The translations under genes and the position numbers were made by a program. A model generated the notes under the pieces. It did not search any database and was not told the origin of the DNA. It worked only from the letters and a program-made list of their open reading frames with translations. A DNA stretch of 20,570 bases from a virus, in IMG/VR virus record IMGVR_UViG_3300044705_000157, positions 1 to 20,570 of that record; one strand, 5' to 3'. Below are positions 1 to 6,910 of the stretch, piece by piece. The number at the start of each line of letters is the position of its first letter. Positions within the stretch are counted from its first letter, which is position 1.

Positions 1-69
1 GCAGAGTCTTTGCGCCAAGTCACCCTGGCCGGCAATGACCTAACCGTTTATGAATTTATGCTGCGTTTT

Positions 70-106
70 AAGGAGCTCCCTTACAATGTCCTGCGCGGAG
101 CTCCTT
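70..106 (-). terminator. Hairpin downstream of tail chaperone gene
   Basis: A perfect 10-bp stem (AAGGAGCTCC at 70-79, GGAGCTCCTT at 97-106) encloses a 17-nt loop just after the frameshifted chaperone stop codon. Read on the minus strand there is no U-tract after it, so it may be a processing or mRNA-stability hairpin rather than a true intrinsic terminator. It resembles the hairpin at 723-766 on the other side of the same gene. No complete gene start is visible in 1-69. The next gene, expected to be the tape measure, either begins with a weak start here or lies outside the window. Confidence 0.5.
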
Positions 107-116
107 CTTCTTTGCT

Positions 117-649
117 CTAAAACCCTTTTTCATCGAGTTCCCGCTTGTACTCCCTAGCCATAGATTCGGCTTCAACACATGCAAGCGCCGCCTCAAGCCA
201 AATCTTCGGCTGCTTTAGAAGTTCCCAAGGGGTTGTGTTGGCGTACTTGGCCGCCTGGAAAATCGCGTAGTAGGGAGGAGGGTCAACACCCTCTCCGACG
301 ATGAACCAGGCTAGGCGGCTTTTTCCTCATCAGACGCCCCTAGAGCCGCATCGTTCATGCAAGCGCGAACCATACGCCCGATGAAGCTCATCGGGATAAG
401 CTTCATGTTCTCAACCGTAATGGGAAGCTCCTTGCCCTTCTCATCGGTGATATCCCAGGACTCGATCAGCTCACACGCCTTCTCAAGAAGCGCGTCCGTT
501 GCAGCGTTCCCAGAGAGAGCGTTTTGTAGCTCGTCGATCCACGGGGCGGTCGTCACCCCCAGGTGATAGGTGAGCTTTACATCCTCTCCGAGCATTTTTA
601 TCGAAGTTTCAGGGGTGGCTTTCTCGAACTTGCTTATACAAAACGACAT
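117..649 (-). CDS. Tail assembly chaperone, -1 frameshift product (G-T type)
   Basis: The full-length product is read from ATG 649 through a -1 slip on the A5 run (320-324), then continues in the -1 frame to the TAG at 119-117: 110 residues plus 67, 177 in all. The T part reads ...SRLAWFIVGEGV... and contains TPWELL, a long helical stretch and a charged C-terminus, as in other T extensions. In siphophages such chaperone pairs coat the tape measure protein and recruit tail tube subunits. The slip fits an A_AAA_G tetramer (Lys AAA re-pairing to AAA) better than a full XXXYYYZ heptamer. That the frame is open exactly from the slip point to a natural end supports the call; the frameshift itself is inferred. 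Confidence 0.8.
311..649 (-). CDS. Tail assembly chaperone, unshifted short form (G type)
   Basis: This is the 112-residue zero-frame product, starting at ATG 649 with AAAGGAG ten bases upstream. It is an acidic small protein, lies directly after the tail tube gene and ends ...DEEKAA just after the slippery run. In lambda-like tails the short form greatly outnumbers the frameshifted form, and the ratio matters for tail length control. Identification rests on position (tail tube, then chaperone, then expected tape measure), size, and the -1 overlapping frame, not on a strong sequence motif. Confidence 0.78.
   Translation of the reverse strand: MSFCISKFEKATPETSIKMLGEDVKLTYHLGVTTAPWIDELQNALSGNAATDALLEKACELIESWDITDEKGKELPITVENMKLIPMSFIGRMVRACMNDAALGASDEEKAA
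319..326 (-). promoter_or_regulatory. Programmed -1 frameshift slippery site
   Basis: On the minus strand the sequence reads GGAAAAAG, in zero frame GAG GAA AAA GCC GCC TAG. The Lys AAA codon (322-320) can slip back one base onto AAA (323-321), entering the frame that stays open to position 117. The zero-frame stop lies only two codons downstream, the usual arrangement for tail chaperone recoding. Confidence 0.72.
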
Positions 650-722
650 TGTTGGGTTGCTCCTTTCGAAAAGCGGTAAACTGAAAGCACGCCTGGTGCT
701 GGCGAGAGCGCTAGTGTCTTTG

Positions 723-766
723 AAAGAAGGAGCTGCGGTTTTCTGCTTTGCCGCAGCTCCTTCTTT
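723..766 (-). terminator. Long hairpin between tail tube and tail chaperone genes
   Basis: A perfect 16-bp stem (723-738 with 751-766) and a 12-nt loop lie 19 bases past the tail tube stop. On the minus strand the 3' arm ends CTCCTTCTTT, giving a partial U-rich tail. It is placed to attenuate transcription or to protect the 3' end of the abundant tail tube mRNA. It is too long and perfect to be chance. Confidence 0.65.
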
Positions 767-784
767 TGCTTTGAGGAGCGGTGT

Positions 785-1966
785 TTAGAGAGCAGCAGCC
801 GTGTTGACGACCTTCGCGGCCGTCGCCTTTCCCCAGGTGCCGTCGTGCTCGGCGGCGAGCTTAACCTTGCAGATCCTCGCCGATCCCTCGTTACCGAATT
901 GCTCGGCGGCAGAGACCTGGCAGGCTACATCCCACTGAATCAGGTAGTTAACTCCGGGGGAGATCTGACCGCCTTGAGCCTCGAAACGCACGAATACACG
1001 CTGCTTATTGGTTTCGTAAGACTGGATCTGATCGAAGTCCGAATCGTCAGCGAGCGTGAGGTCTATCTCGAACTTCGGCACGCGCGTGAGGTACTGAAGG
1101 AAAGAGCCTACGCTTCTGTCGTGTATCCAGGCAATATCTACACGATCCTTGAACTGCAATCCAATGTCAAAGTTCGAGGCCATCTTCGTAGTCCCAAGAG
1201 CAGCCGAAGAAGAGTCCATATACACGTCAACTTCTTGGGTTGAAACGGGAACCAGCGTTACCTCACTAACACCGGAGGTTGTTAGTGAGCCGGGAGAAGA
1301 TAGAGAGCGTCCAAGGAACGTTCCCGAGATCGAAGCATCGCCGCTTCTCTTCGAGGTAACCGAGAAGTCTTTCAAAGAACAGTAGATCGCCTTGCGCACT
1401 CGGGAGAGCGCCTGATCACCCTGCTCGAAGGTGTAGGTTTGCAAGGTGTCATTCTGCTCGGAAGAGATATCGAAGCTCCAGGAGTAAGCACCAGAGACAT
1501 CCGAGCCAACTTCTTTCCAGGTTACCCCGCTATCGACGACCGTTGCGCCGGCACTGGTCGGGAAAGTTGGCTGAGAAGAGCCCGAGGTGCCCGAATTCTG
1601 AGCCTGATAGAGATGCGCGTTGGAGACAGTGGGCCTAACGTAATCACCCGAGGTATAGACGTGCGAAGCCTGCCATGTGCTCCCAACCACCACAGCGGAA
1701 GGCGTTGTCTGGCGCATGAGCGAGGAAAGCCAGTAGTGAGCTTCGCTGTAGGCGAGGATCCCGGTAAGCTTCGCCTGGCTCCAGGACTGGTTTAAGACAT
1801 GGGCGCTACTGAACTTGAGGCCCATGGGCGTAAACTCTTTGATCTTCTTTTGGGGGTCAAAGTCGATCGAGGCGGAGCGAAGCTTCTTCGTGATCGTAGC
1901 TTGCGTTCCGGGCGGAGACTCGACGCCAAGCTGGGTAATTTGGTTGGCGGATGCACCGATAGTCAT
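785..1966 (-). CDS. Major tail (tube) protein with inserted carbohydrate-binding-like module
   Basis: This 393-residue protein follows the tail terminator gene and precedes the chaperone, the canonical tail tube slot. ATG 1966 is preferred over an upstream in-frame start because AAGGAG lies eight bases upstream of it. Residues about 97-154 (WQASHVYTSGDYV ... SQPTFPTSAG ... GVTWKEVG) match the pattern of small CBM5/12-like modules in phage proteins: aromatic start, Y-x-x-G-D-x-V, PTxPT, V-x-W. The flanks look like one continuous tail tube fold, so the module is probably a surface decoration that could touch cell-surface or environmental glycans. Function is by synteny; the module call is pattern recognition. 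Confidence 0.75.
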   Translation of the reverse strand: MTIGASANQITQLGVESPPGTQATITKKLRSASIDFDPQKKIKEFTPMGLKFSSAHVLNQSWSQAKLTGILAYSEAHYWLSSLMRQTTPSAVVVGSTWQASHVYTSGDYVRPTVSNAHLYQAQNSGTSGSSQPTFPTSAGATVVDSGVTWKEVGSDVSGAYSWSFDISSEQNDTLQTYTFEQGDQALSRVRKAIYCSLKDFSVTSKRSGDASISGTFLGRSLSSPGSLTTSGVSEVTLVPVSTQEVDVYMDSSSAALGTTKMASNFDIGLQFKDRVDIAWIHDRSVGSFLQYLTRVPKFEIDLTLADDSDFDQIQSYETNKQRVFVRFEAQGGQISPGVNYLIQWDVACQVSAAEQFGNEGSARICKVKLAAEHDGTWGKATAAKVVNTAAAL

Positions 1967-2046
1967 ATGAGATTCTCCTTTCGAGCATGCGAAAGGGCCC
2001 CCAAGCGTCACCCGGGAGCCGCTTGCTTATGGGTGTTGTTGGGGAA
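1967..2046 (-). other. Intergenic spacer with imperfect inverted repeat
   Basis: The spacer between the tail terminator and tail tube genes contains CAAGCG ... CGCTTG arms around a 12-nt GC-rich loop, flanked by C-runs and G-runs that could extend the fold. It also holds the AAAGGAG ribosome binding site of the tail tube gene. A terminator or attenuator role is possible, but the T-tract is weak. Confidence 0.35.
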
Positions 2047-2469
2047 TTAGGCGGCCTGGCTTATGATCTTGTAGAGCCCACCGCGAGAGCGAAAAACTTG
2101 CTGGGTTTCCTTGATTACCGTAGGCGATCCCCTAAGCTCGCTCTCACGTCTGCAGGAGACGATGGTTCCTGTATTGGGAGAGCCAACCGCGACATGCACC
2201 TGACCGTAGAGTGCGTTTTCGAGCTGGTTAGAGAGCTGCCTAATCTGGGTTGCCCCAGGTCCTTCGGTTACTACGTTGATCGACCATATTTCTTCGGCCC
2301 AGGCCCGGTTCGGCCCGTTCATCCAGAGATCGCTAGAGCGGTTCAGGGAGATGATCACGTAGGGAGCTGCCTGCCCATCGGGGGCGAGATCCTCGAATAT
2401 TGGGAGAGAGAGCTGAGTTCCGAGATAGGAGATAAGCCACTGTGCTGCGATGTTGCCTTCAGCGATCAT
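2047..2469 (-). CDS. Tail terminator / tail completion protein
   Basis: A 140-residue protein starting at ATG 2469, preceded by GGAGG ten bases upstream inside the previous gene and overlapping that gene by 4 nt. It has an N-terminal helix (IAAQWLISYLGTQL), PYVIISL and a closing GGLYKII strand, resembling the gpU / DUF3168-type proteins that cap the tail tube and join it to the head. It lies between an HK97 gp10-like gene and the tail tube gene, the expected place. Family membership is inferred from synteny, length and strand-helix pattern. Confidence 0.65.
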   Translation of the reverse strand: MIAEGNIAAQWLISYLGTQLSLPIFEDLAPDGQAAPYVIISLNRSSDLWMNGPNRAWAEEIWSINVVTEGPGATQIRQLSNQLENALYGQVHVAVGSPNTGTIVSCRRESELRGSPTVIKETQQVFRSRGGLYKIISQAA

Positions 2470-2864
2470 TGGGCTAGCACCTCCCCTCCGTGCTCCTCTA
2501 CATAGGCTCGCCCAAGCTCATAGGCTGGTCCAAGGTAAGGCTGTGGCGGAATCGTGTAGGGCTCCTTCTTGGGCTGGCCTTGCTTTGGGCCAACAGGGTG
2601 AACGGTGCCCATTTCTACGTAGGTTGCGTAGTCAACCCCCTGTGCCAGGTCGCCAGCGATCACCGCTACGCTTAGCTCTTCGACCTCTTCTGAGCGGATC
2701 GTCTCGTAGAGGTGCGTGCCTTCCTGCTTTGTTTCGTCAACTGGGCAGTTGTGGATTGCGGCTTCTTCGGTAGTAGTGGCAGCATCATGCAAGATCTTCA
2801 TTACACGCTCTGTGAGCTCGGCTTCTAGCTGATCAAGCCCTTCGGTGCTCGTTTCGATAGGCAT
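2466..2864 (-). CDS. HK97 gp10-like head-tail connector / tail component
   Basis: A 132-residue protein. It carries the hallmarks of the HK97 gp10 family: PVDE near residue 43 (usually PVDTG), a central V-A-V-I-A-G-D segment, VDYATYVEMGT, and the closing PPQPYLGPAYELG in place of the usual QPFLRPA. Such proteins sit at the neck or assist tail joining. It is translationally coupled on both sides: a one-base TAATG overlap with the upstream gene and an ATGA overlap with the downstream gene. Confidence 0.8.
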   Translation of the reverse strand: MPIETSTEGLDQLEAELTERVMKILHDAATTTEEAAIHNCPVDETKQEGTHLYETIRSEEVEELSVAVIAGDLAQGVDYATYVEMGTVHPVGPKQGQPKKEPYTIPPQPYLGPAYELGRAYVEEHGGEVLAQ

Positions 2865-3205
2865 TAGCGCTCTACCACCGAGTAGATGGTTGCTATCCCC
2901 ATCTCGCCCGGATCTTCTGTTTGAAGGATCTCAAAGACACGGCTACCTACCTGAAGGCGATCCTGAACAGAAGCTTGCGGAGGACCGTCGGCGATGATCT
3001 GATGCGTAGCCGGAAAACGTAGCTCTTCAGCAGCAACTATCTCGCCAGTTCGGGAGGAGACTAAAACGGCCTGGAAGGTAACGCTGTTAGAAACCCACCC
3101 GCCGGAGCTTGTCCAGCCACCATCAGCATCAGCGGTGTTGGCTCCCTTAACGAGCACGCTAACCGTTTGATAGAGTTTCTGATAGGGAAGATAGCCGGTG
3201 ATCAT
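2864..3205 (-). CDS. Head-tail adaptor / head closure-like protein
   Basis: A 113-residue, beta-rich protein with an N-terminal YQTVSVLVKG strand, a central FPATHQII and C-terminal GSRVFEILQTEDPGEMG. The organisation suits the Phage_H_T_join / SPP1 gp16-like stopper family. GGGAG lies ten bases before the ATG, and the start directly abuts the stop of the upstream connector gene. Position between a gp6/gp15-like connector and a gp10-like protein is the main support. Confidence 0.6.
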   Translation of the reverse strand: MITGYLPYQKLYQTVSVLVKGANTADADGGWTSSGGWVSNSVTFQAVLVSSRTGEIVAAEELRFPATHQIIADGPPQASVQDRLQVGSRVFEILQTEDPGEMGIATIYSVVER

Positions 3206-3622
3206 TTAGTACCAGCTCCCAGGCCCACCGGAGAAGCTCGTCGAGTAGTCCATCATTCCACGATAGAAGGTAGGACCACACGCAGGATCGGGAAGACCTC
3301 CGGCTACGGGAGACTCAAGCGGGCTCTCTTCCTGCTCGGCCCACGCCTTGAAGCGTGCGGCCATATCGGCGTAGCTCTTGGCACGGGTTGCGAGATCCAC
3401 CTTGAGGTTGCCGGCGGTAAAGCTGGCTTCCCTGGAGAGACGTGTAGCAATGGCATGTGCCGCCATCGAGGTTGCTCGGTAGAAACTGCCTGTCTGAGAA
3501 AGACAGAACTCGATCTCCTCATCTTCAAGGAGCGGCTCTGTCGAATCGGTATCACCGATCTCAAAGCGCACCCGGTCGAGGCCGTTTTGTGAGAGGTTCG
3601 CTATGGTGTAAGAGAAGGACAT
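3206..3622 (-). CDS. Head-tail connector protein (gp6/gp15-like)
   Basis: A 138-residue protein beginning ...GLDRVRFEIGDTDSTEPLLEDEEI, a signature of phage head-tail adaptors that bind beneath the portal, followed by a helical bundle with an SYADMAARFKAWA segment. The C-terminus is Gly/Ser/aromatic-rich. A strong AGGAGG lies upstream of the ATG. It is the first of the connector genes after the capsid gene, as in many siphophages. Confidence 0.78.
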   Translation of the reverse strand: MSFSYTIANLSQNGLDRVRFEIGDTDSTEPLLEDEEIEFCLSQTGSFYRATSMAAHAIATRLSREASFTAGNLKVDLATRAKSYADMAARFKAWAEQEESPLESPVAGGLPDPACGPTFYRGMMDYSTSFSGGPGSWY

Positions 3623-3633
3623 CTAGTCCTCCT

Positions 3634-3807
3634 TTAGCCGTCTTGGTTCGCTTGGGCTTGGGGCGGTTTACCGGGATGCTCTTCAACGAGTCCCAGCTCG
3701 ACAAGAAAATCTTTACGATAAGTGTTCTTGGGAATCACATCGCCTGGGTAATAGTGCTTGTCGCCGATCTTGACACGTTCCCCCTTCTTTACTGCGTGGT
3801 AAGGCAT
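3634..3807 (-). CDS. Small conserved-looking protein after capsid gene
   Basis: A 57-residue protein from ATG 3807 (AAAGGAG five bases upstream; an in-frame earlier ATG lacks a site). The core KKGERVKIGDKHYYPGDVIP looks like a small beta-barrel (SH3/KOW-like) segment and is followed by a hydrophilic Pro/Gln tail. Similar short proteins often lie between capsid and connector genes, and a minor head or neck role is likely. No specific function can be assigned. Confidence 0.65.
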   Translation of the reverse strand: MPYHAVKKGERVKIGDKHYYPGDVIPKNTYRKDFLVELGLVEEHPGKPPQAQANQDG

Positions 3808-3824
3808 AAGGCTCCTTTGATAGT

Positions 3825-3847
3825 GGGGCGACCCCAAAAGCCGCCCC
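3825..3847. other. GC-rich hairpin between capsid and small head gene
   Basis: GGGGCG (3825-3830) can pair with CGCCCC (3842-3847). It lies in the 105-bp gap downstream of the capsid gene and upstream of the next minus-strand start. There is no U-tract on the minus strand, so it is a possible mRNA end-stabilising or pausing structure only. Confidence 0.35.
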
Positions 3848-3912
3848 AGTCGATTACTTGACTAGTGGAGTGTGTTAAGTAATGCGGTGATTGCTCCTCA
3901 AGGTGTCAAGTT

Positions 3913-4950
3913 TTAGCTAGCTAAAGCCGAGCCAACCGCACCGCTTATGAAGGTGCCAAGGTCAGGAGCCACAACACCGAAGCCGTAGCCCATGCGGCTA
4001 GCGAACTTCTCGAAGAACGCGCCACCGTAGCTATCGGTGGAGCGCATAATCGGAGCGGTAGAAGTGCCAGCACCCGGCAGCCTACTCCAAACAAAGGTAA
4101 GGCCGGCGGTTGGGGTCATGAGCCCCGGATTGGGATCAACGTAGCCGATCCACGCACTGGTTGCATCGGCGAGGAAGCTCATCGACACGTTATCCGTAGT
4201 CGAGGTGACCCCGAGGCCCGTGGTGCCCGGAGCCTTCTCCACAGCCGTGTTGTAGACGCTTCTCGTTACGAGTACCCGATCAAGCTCGAACATACGAGCG
4301 AGCATATCCGTGGTGATCGCATCAGGATTCGTGTACTGCCAGCGCTGAACGAGCGAGGGGTTGGTTTTAAGCGCCCGAAAAGCCCCGCGTCCCAAAACCA
4401 GCGTGTTAGGCTCGAAGCCGGTAGCAAGCGCCATCTTGATTTTGAGATGCTCTATGTCATCGAGCGGCGTAGAGGCCGACTGATCCCACTGCACTATCTG
4501 GGAGCTGCTTGGGCTCGAGGTAACGCCGGTGATATCCGTGCTCCAGATGCCCGTGCCGAAATAGGCGGAGGCCCAGAGCCTATCTTGGTGGATTAGCTGC
4601 TGCTGGGAGAGCCACTCGATCTTTGACCGCTCGGGATCATAGGGAGGAGTAGCGTTCGCGCGCTCTGTGGAGTCAAGGCCCGTTGCGATCGTCCACTCAT
4701 CACAGTGGTAAGGAAGGCTATCGATCTCGAAGCCAGCCATCGGAGGCTCGCCGAAGAGCTCACGACGCTGTACCTCATCGCGGTAGAAGTAGCCCTTCGG
4801 GAACCTCATGTAGATCCCGTTCTGGTAATCAACCGGGAAGGGCCTGAAAAGCTGGGGTGCTATGTAGTTTTGCTGCTGCTGAATGTAGGCAACAGAGAGG
4901 TTTGAGAGGAGTAAATCGTAATGGCCTTGAGAGGGAGTTGGCTGAGGCAT
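3913..4950 (-). CDS. Major capsid protein
   Basis: A 345-residue protein with the recurrent pattern of an HK97-fold capsid family: an N-terminal LSVAYIQQQQNYIAPQLF, then FPKGYFYRDEVQRRELFGEPP, DEWTIATGLDSTERANA, a mid-protein TGFEPNTLVLGRGAF and YTNPDAITTDMLARMFELDRVLV, and a late PTAGLTFVWS. It follows the decoration protein gene, has AAAGGAG eight bases before ATG, and has an intrinsic terminator immediately upstream. No N-terminal scaffold domain is fused; the scaffold is a separate upstream gene. Confidence 0.9.
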   Translation of the reverse strand: MPQPTPSQGHYDLLLSNLSVAYIQQQQNYIAPQLFRPFPVDYQNGIYMRFPKGYFYRDEVQRRELFGEPPMAGFEIDSLPYHCDEWTIATGLDSTERANATPPYDPERSKIEWLSQQQLIHQDRLWASAYFGTGIWSTDITGVTSSPSSSQIVQWDQSASTPLDDIEHLKIKMALATGFEPNTLVLGRGAFRALKTNPSLVQRWQYTNPDAITTDMLARMFELDRVLVTRSVYNTAVEKAPGTTGLGVTSTTDNVSMSFLADATSAWIGYVDPNPGLMTPTAGLTFVWSRLPGAGTSTAPIMRSTDSYGGAFFEKFASRMGYGFGVVAPDLGTFISGAVGSALAS

Positions 4951-4973
4951 GTGAATGTCTCCTTTTGGGCATG

Positions 4974-4997
4974 AAAAAGCCCCTCTGGCGAGGGGCT
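4974..4997 (-). terminator. Rho-independent terminator upstream of capsid gene
   Basis: On the minus strand an 8-bp perfect stem (AGCCCCTC / GAGGGGCT) with a 4-nt loop is followed by TTTTT. It lies between the decoration and capsid genes, which are otherwise one operon. It must be partly read through, or the capsid gene needs its own promoter; it may also set relative expression. Confidence 0.85.
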
Positions 4998-5031
4998 AAA
5001 GATGATTAAGGATAGGTTTTAGGAGATTGCT

Positions 5032-5433
5032 CTAGATCTTGGTGGAAACGATCTCGACCGGAACCAACGTATCCTGGACGCTTGAGCCGTCAAGCGCTAT
5101 TGCAAGCACGTCCTGAGACGTAATAACGCCCGTCGAAGTATTCGCGGTAGGTGCGGTGCGCACCACCGCCCGGCCGTTAGAGTCCGGAACCAGCTTATCC
5201 CCGGGGTTGATTGTTCCAGAAGCGGCCGCCCATTTGGAAAAGCCCCTCATTTGTAGGCTAGCCGTAGAGCCCTGCTTCGGGTTGTCGGTAAGGATGCCCA
5301 TAGCACCCTGATTCGGCCCCGTAGCCTGATCGATCGTCTTCGAAGAAGTAAGATAGCCGGCGCGGTACTGCTTGGTAGAAAGATCAGAAGCAGCGGGCGC
5401 AGCCATTCCATTATGAGTCCAGGTAACAGCCAT
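5032..5433 (-). CDS. Head decoration / capsid cement protein (DUF2190-like)
   Basis: A 133-residue protein, rich in small residues and beta strands: KQYRAGYLTSSKTIDQ, GAMGILTDNPKQG, MRGFSKWAAASGTINPGD and SNGRAVVRT, then DVLAIALDGSS. This is the layout of DUF2190-type proteins that stud capsid surfaces. It sits between scaffold and capsid genes, has GGAGG ten bases upstream of ATG, and is isolated by terminator-like hairpins on both sides. Confidence 0.8.
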   Translation of the reverse strand: MAVTWTHNGMAAPAASDLSTKQYRAGYLTSSKTIDQATGPNQGAMGILTDNPKQGSTASLQMRGFSKWAAASGTINPGDKLVPDSNGRAVVRTAPTANTSTGVITSQDVLAIALDGSSVQDTLVPVEIVSTKI

Positions 5434-5453
5434 TTGTATGTAACCTCCGTAGG

Positions 5454-5482
5454 TAAAAGAAAAGGCCCCCGAGTGGGGACCT
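5454..5482 (-). terminator. Terminator between scaffold and decoration genes
   Basis: On the minus strand AGGTCCCC pairs with GGGGGCCT (one G-U pair) around a 4-nt loop and is followed by TTTTCTTTT. The layout matches the terminator at 4974-4997, suggesting graded read-through along the head operon. Confidence 0.75.
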
Positions 5483-5508
5483 CAAACGTTTAGAGAATTA
5501 GAAGAAAG

Positions 5509-6894
5509 TTAGCGCTGGGCAGCCTTCATCTCGCGGTTGTACTGAGCCCTAAGATCCGGGCGCTGCTCCACAGCTTTCGTAAACGCTTGCTCATAAGTAA
5601 GCACCGGACTGTTCTTGCGAATCTCCCCTGCTACTACATCAAGCTCTTCAGCAGCACTCGAGGGGGTTACAACCCCACTTTTGCCGAACTCATCGAAGAA
5701 GGCGCCCTGAACGACCGCCTCATTAGCAGCAGAAAGCGTCTTCAGGAGCAGCTCGCGAGTTTCAGCGCTCTCAACTTCGAGCAGGGCGTCGGCGACCTTC
5801 TCAACCTCGGTTGCCACAGAGGCACATTCACCTCTGACCTTGGAGATCATCTCCTCGCGGCGCTCGGTAGCTTCTTTGTCAGCCAGGCGCTTCTCGAGGT
5901 CGGCGATCTTCTGGATTACCTCGGGAGAGGCGCCTTTGAGAATCTCATCCTTTGGCTCTTCCTCGCCCCGAAGCTTCTTAACCTCTGCCTCAAGCTCTGC
6001 TATGCGCTGATCCTTGTCCATTTTGTCCATCTCACTTTCTTCGTCGGATTCATCTTCTTGGTCTTGCGGTTTCTTGCCGGATGTGTCTTCGCCACCTTGC
6101 TCCTCGTCTGAGCCTTCCTCATCGCCCCCACTTGCAGCTTTGCCAATCCCGGAGAGAAGATCGGCAAGCTCTCCGAGAGTCATAGAGGGACAGAGAATCG
6201 GAGCGGCTGGCATGGCTTCGGCGCTTTCCTCTTCGGGGCTTTCCTCTTCTTCTGAGTCTGTGCCGTTCATCAGATCCCGCATGTCTTCAGCGAGGTCATC
6301 ATCGTCATCAATAAAAACGAGCGTGTCCTTCTCGACCCGCAAGAGTTTTGCTACAGCACTCGCCAGACGCCGGACGGTACCGACCTCATCGCGTTTCAGC
6401 ACATCCGGTACCTCCTTGTTGGGGTTAACTCGCTTGTAGGCAGCGGCGACCTTCCGCTTTACCGCGGGCAAGTCGTCGGAGGGGATTTCGACCTTGTTTC
6501 CGCGAAAGCCCTTGCCAAGGGCAGCAATGGCCCGGCCGACCTGAGCCGGGGTTTCCTTAGCTTCGGGAGACTCCCACAAGCGCAACTTCCAATCGCTTGG
6601 CTGATCTGATGGCGTATAGGCGTAGGCCGATTTGGGAAACGACTGCCCGTTTTCGGTCTTCATCGGGGCGGCCTTCTCGGTAGGTTCATCACCATCCTCA
6701 TCAGAGTGGCCCGTAGAATTCATGTGCCCTCGCAAGCTTTCCTCGCTGTCGAAGCTACTATCGCAGCCGGGACAGGCATAGGAATCGCGCTTGTAGAAGG
6801 TAATGTGAGCTTCCGGACAATCTCCCTTATCGACAAGACTTACCTCTTCGAGCGTGAGATCGTAGAGCTCCTCAGGGAGCCTGGAATCTGGCAT
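5509..6894 (-). CDS. Capsid scaffold-like protein with C2H2 zinc finger
   Basis: A 461-residue protein from ATG 6894 (AAGGAG six bases upstream; an earlier in-frame ATG would overlap the protease). Residues 14-35 (TLEEVSLVDKGDCPEA...) resemble the linker following phage proheads' XkdF proteases. Residues 41-63 form a textbook C-x2-C-x3-F-x5-L-x2-H-x5-H zinc finger. A basic globular region (about 85-165) follows, then a very acidic, Glu/Ser/Asp-rich segment (about 195-290), a coiled coil (about 293-345) and a basic C-terminus. Position between the XkdF-like protease and the decoration gene, plus coiled-coil and acidic content, point to a scaffold cleaved during maturation. The scaffold role is inferred. 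Confidence 0.7.
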   Translation of the reverse strand: MPDSRLPEELYDLTLEEVSLVDKGDCPEAHITFYKRDSYACPGCDSSFDSEESLRGHMNSTGHSDEDGDEPTEKAAPMKTENGQSFPKSAYAYTPSDQPSDWKLRLWESPEAKETPAQVGRAIAALGKGFRGNKVEIPSDDLPAVKRKVAAAYKRVNPNKEVPDVLKRDEVGTVRRLASAVAKLLRVEKDTLVFIDDDDDLAEDMRDLMNGTDSEEEESPEEESAEAMPAAPILCPSMTLGELADLLSGIGKAASGGDEEGSDEEQGGEDTSGKKPQDQEDESDEESEMDKMDKDQRIAELEAEVKKLRGEEEPKDEILKGASPEVIQKIADLEKRLADKEATERREEMISKVRGECASVATEVEKVADALLEVESAETRELLLKTLSAANEAVVQGAFFDEFGKSGVVTPSSAAEELDVVAGEIRKNSPVLTYEQAFTKAVEQRPDLRAQYNREMKAAQR

Positions 6895-6910
6895 GTTTTT
6901 CTCCTTTTGC

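Noticed and set aside
1987-2505. 172-codon plus-strand ORF opposite the tail terminator gene
   Set aside because: No promoter, no ribosome site and no recognisable motif; it is antisense to a well-placed tail gene.
5587-6439. Two long plus-strand ORFs opposite the scaffold gene, one Ser-rich
   Set aside because: They mirror the acidic Glu/Ser/Asp repeats of the scaffold gene (GAG/GAA read backwards gives Ser/Leu/Phe), have no ribosome site or leaderless promoter, and look low-complexity.
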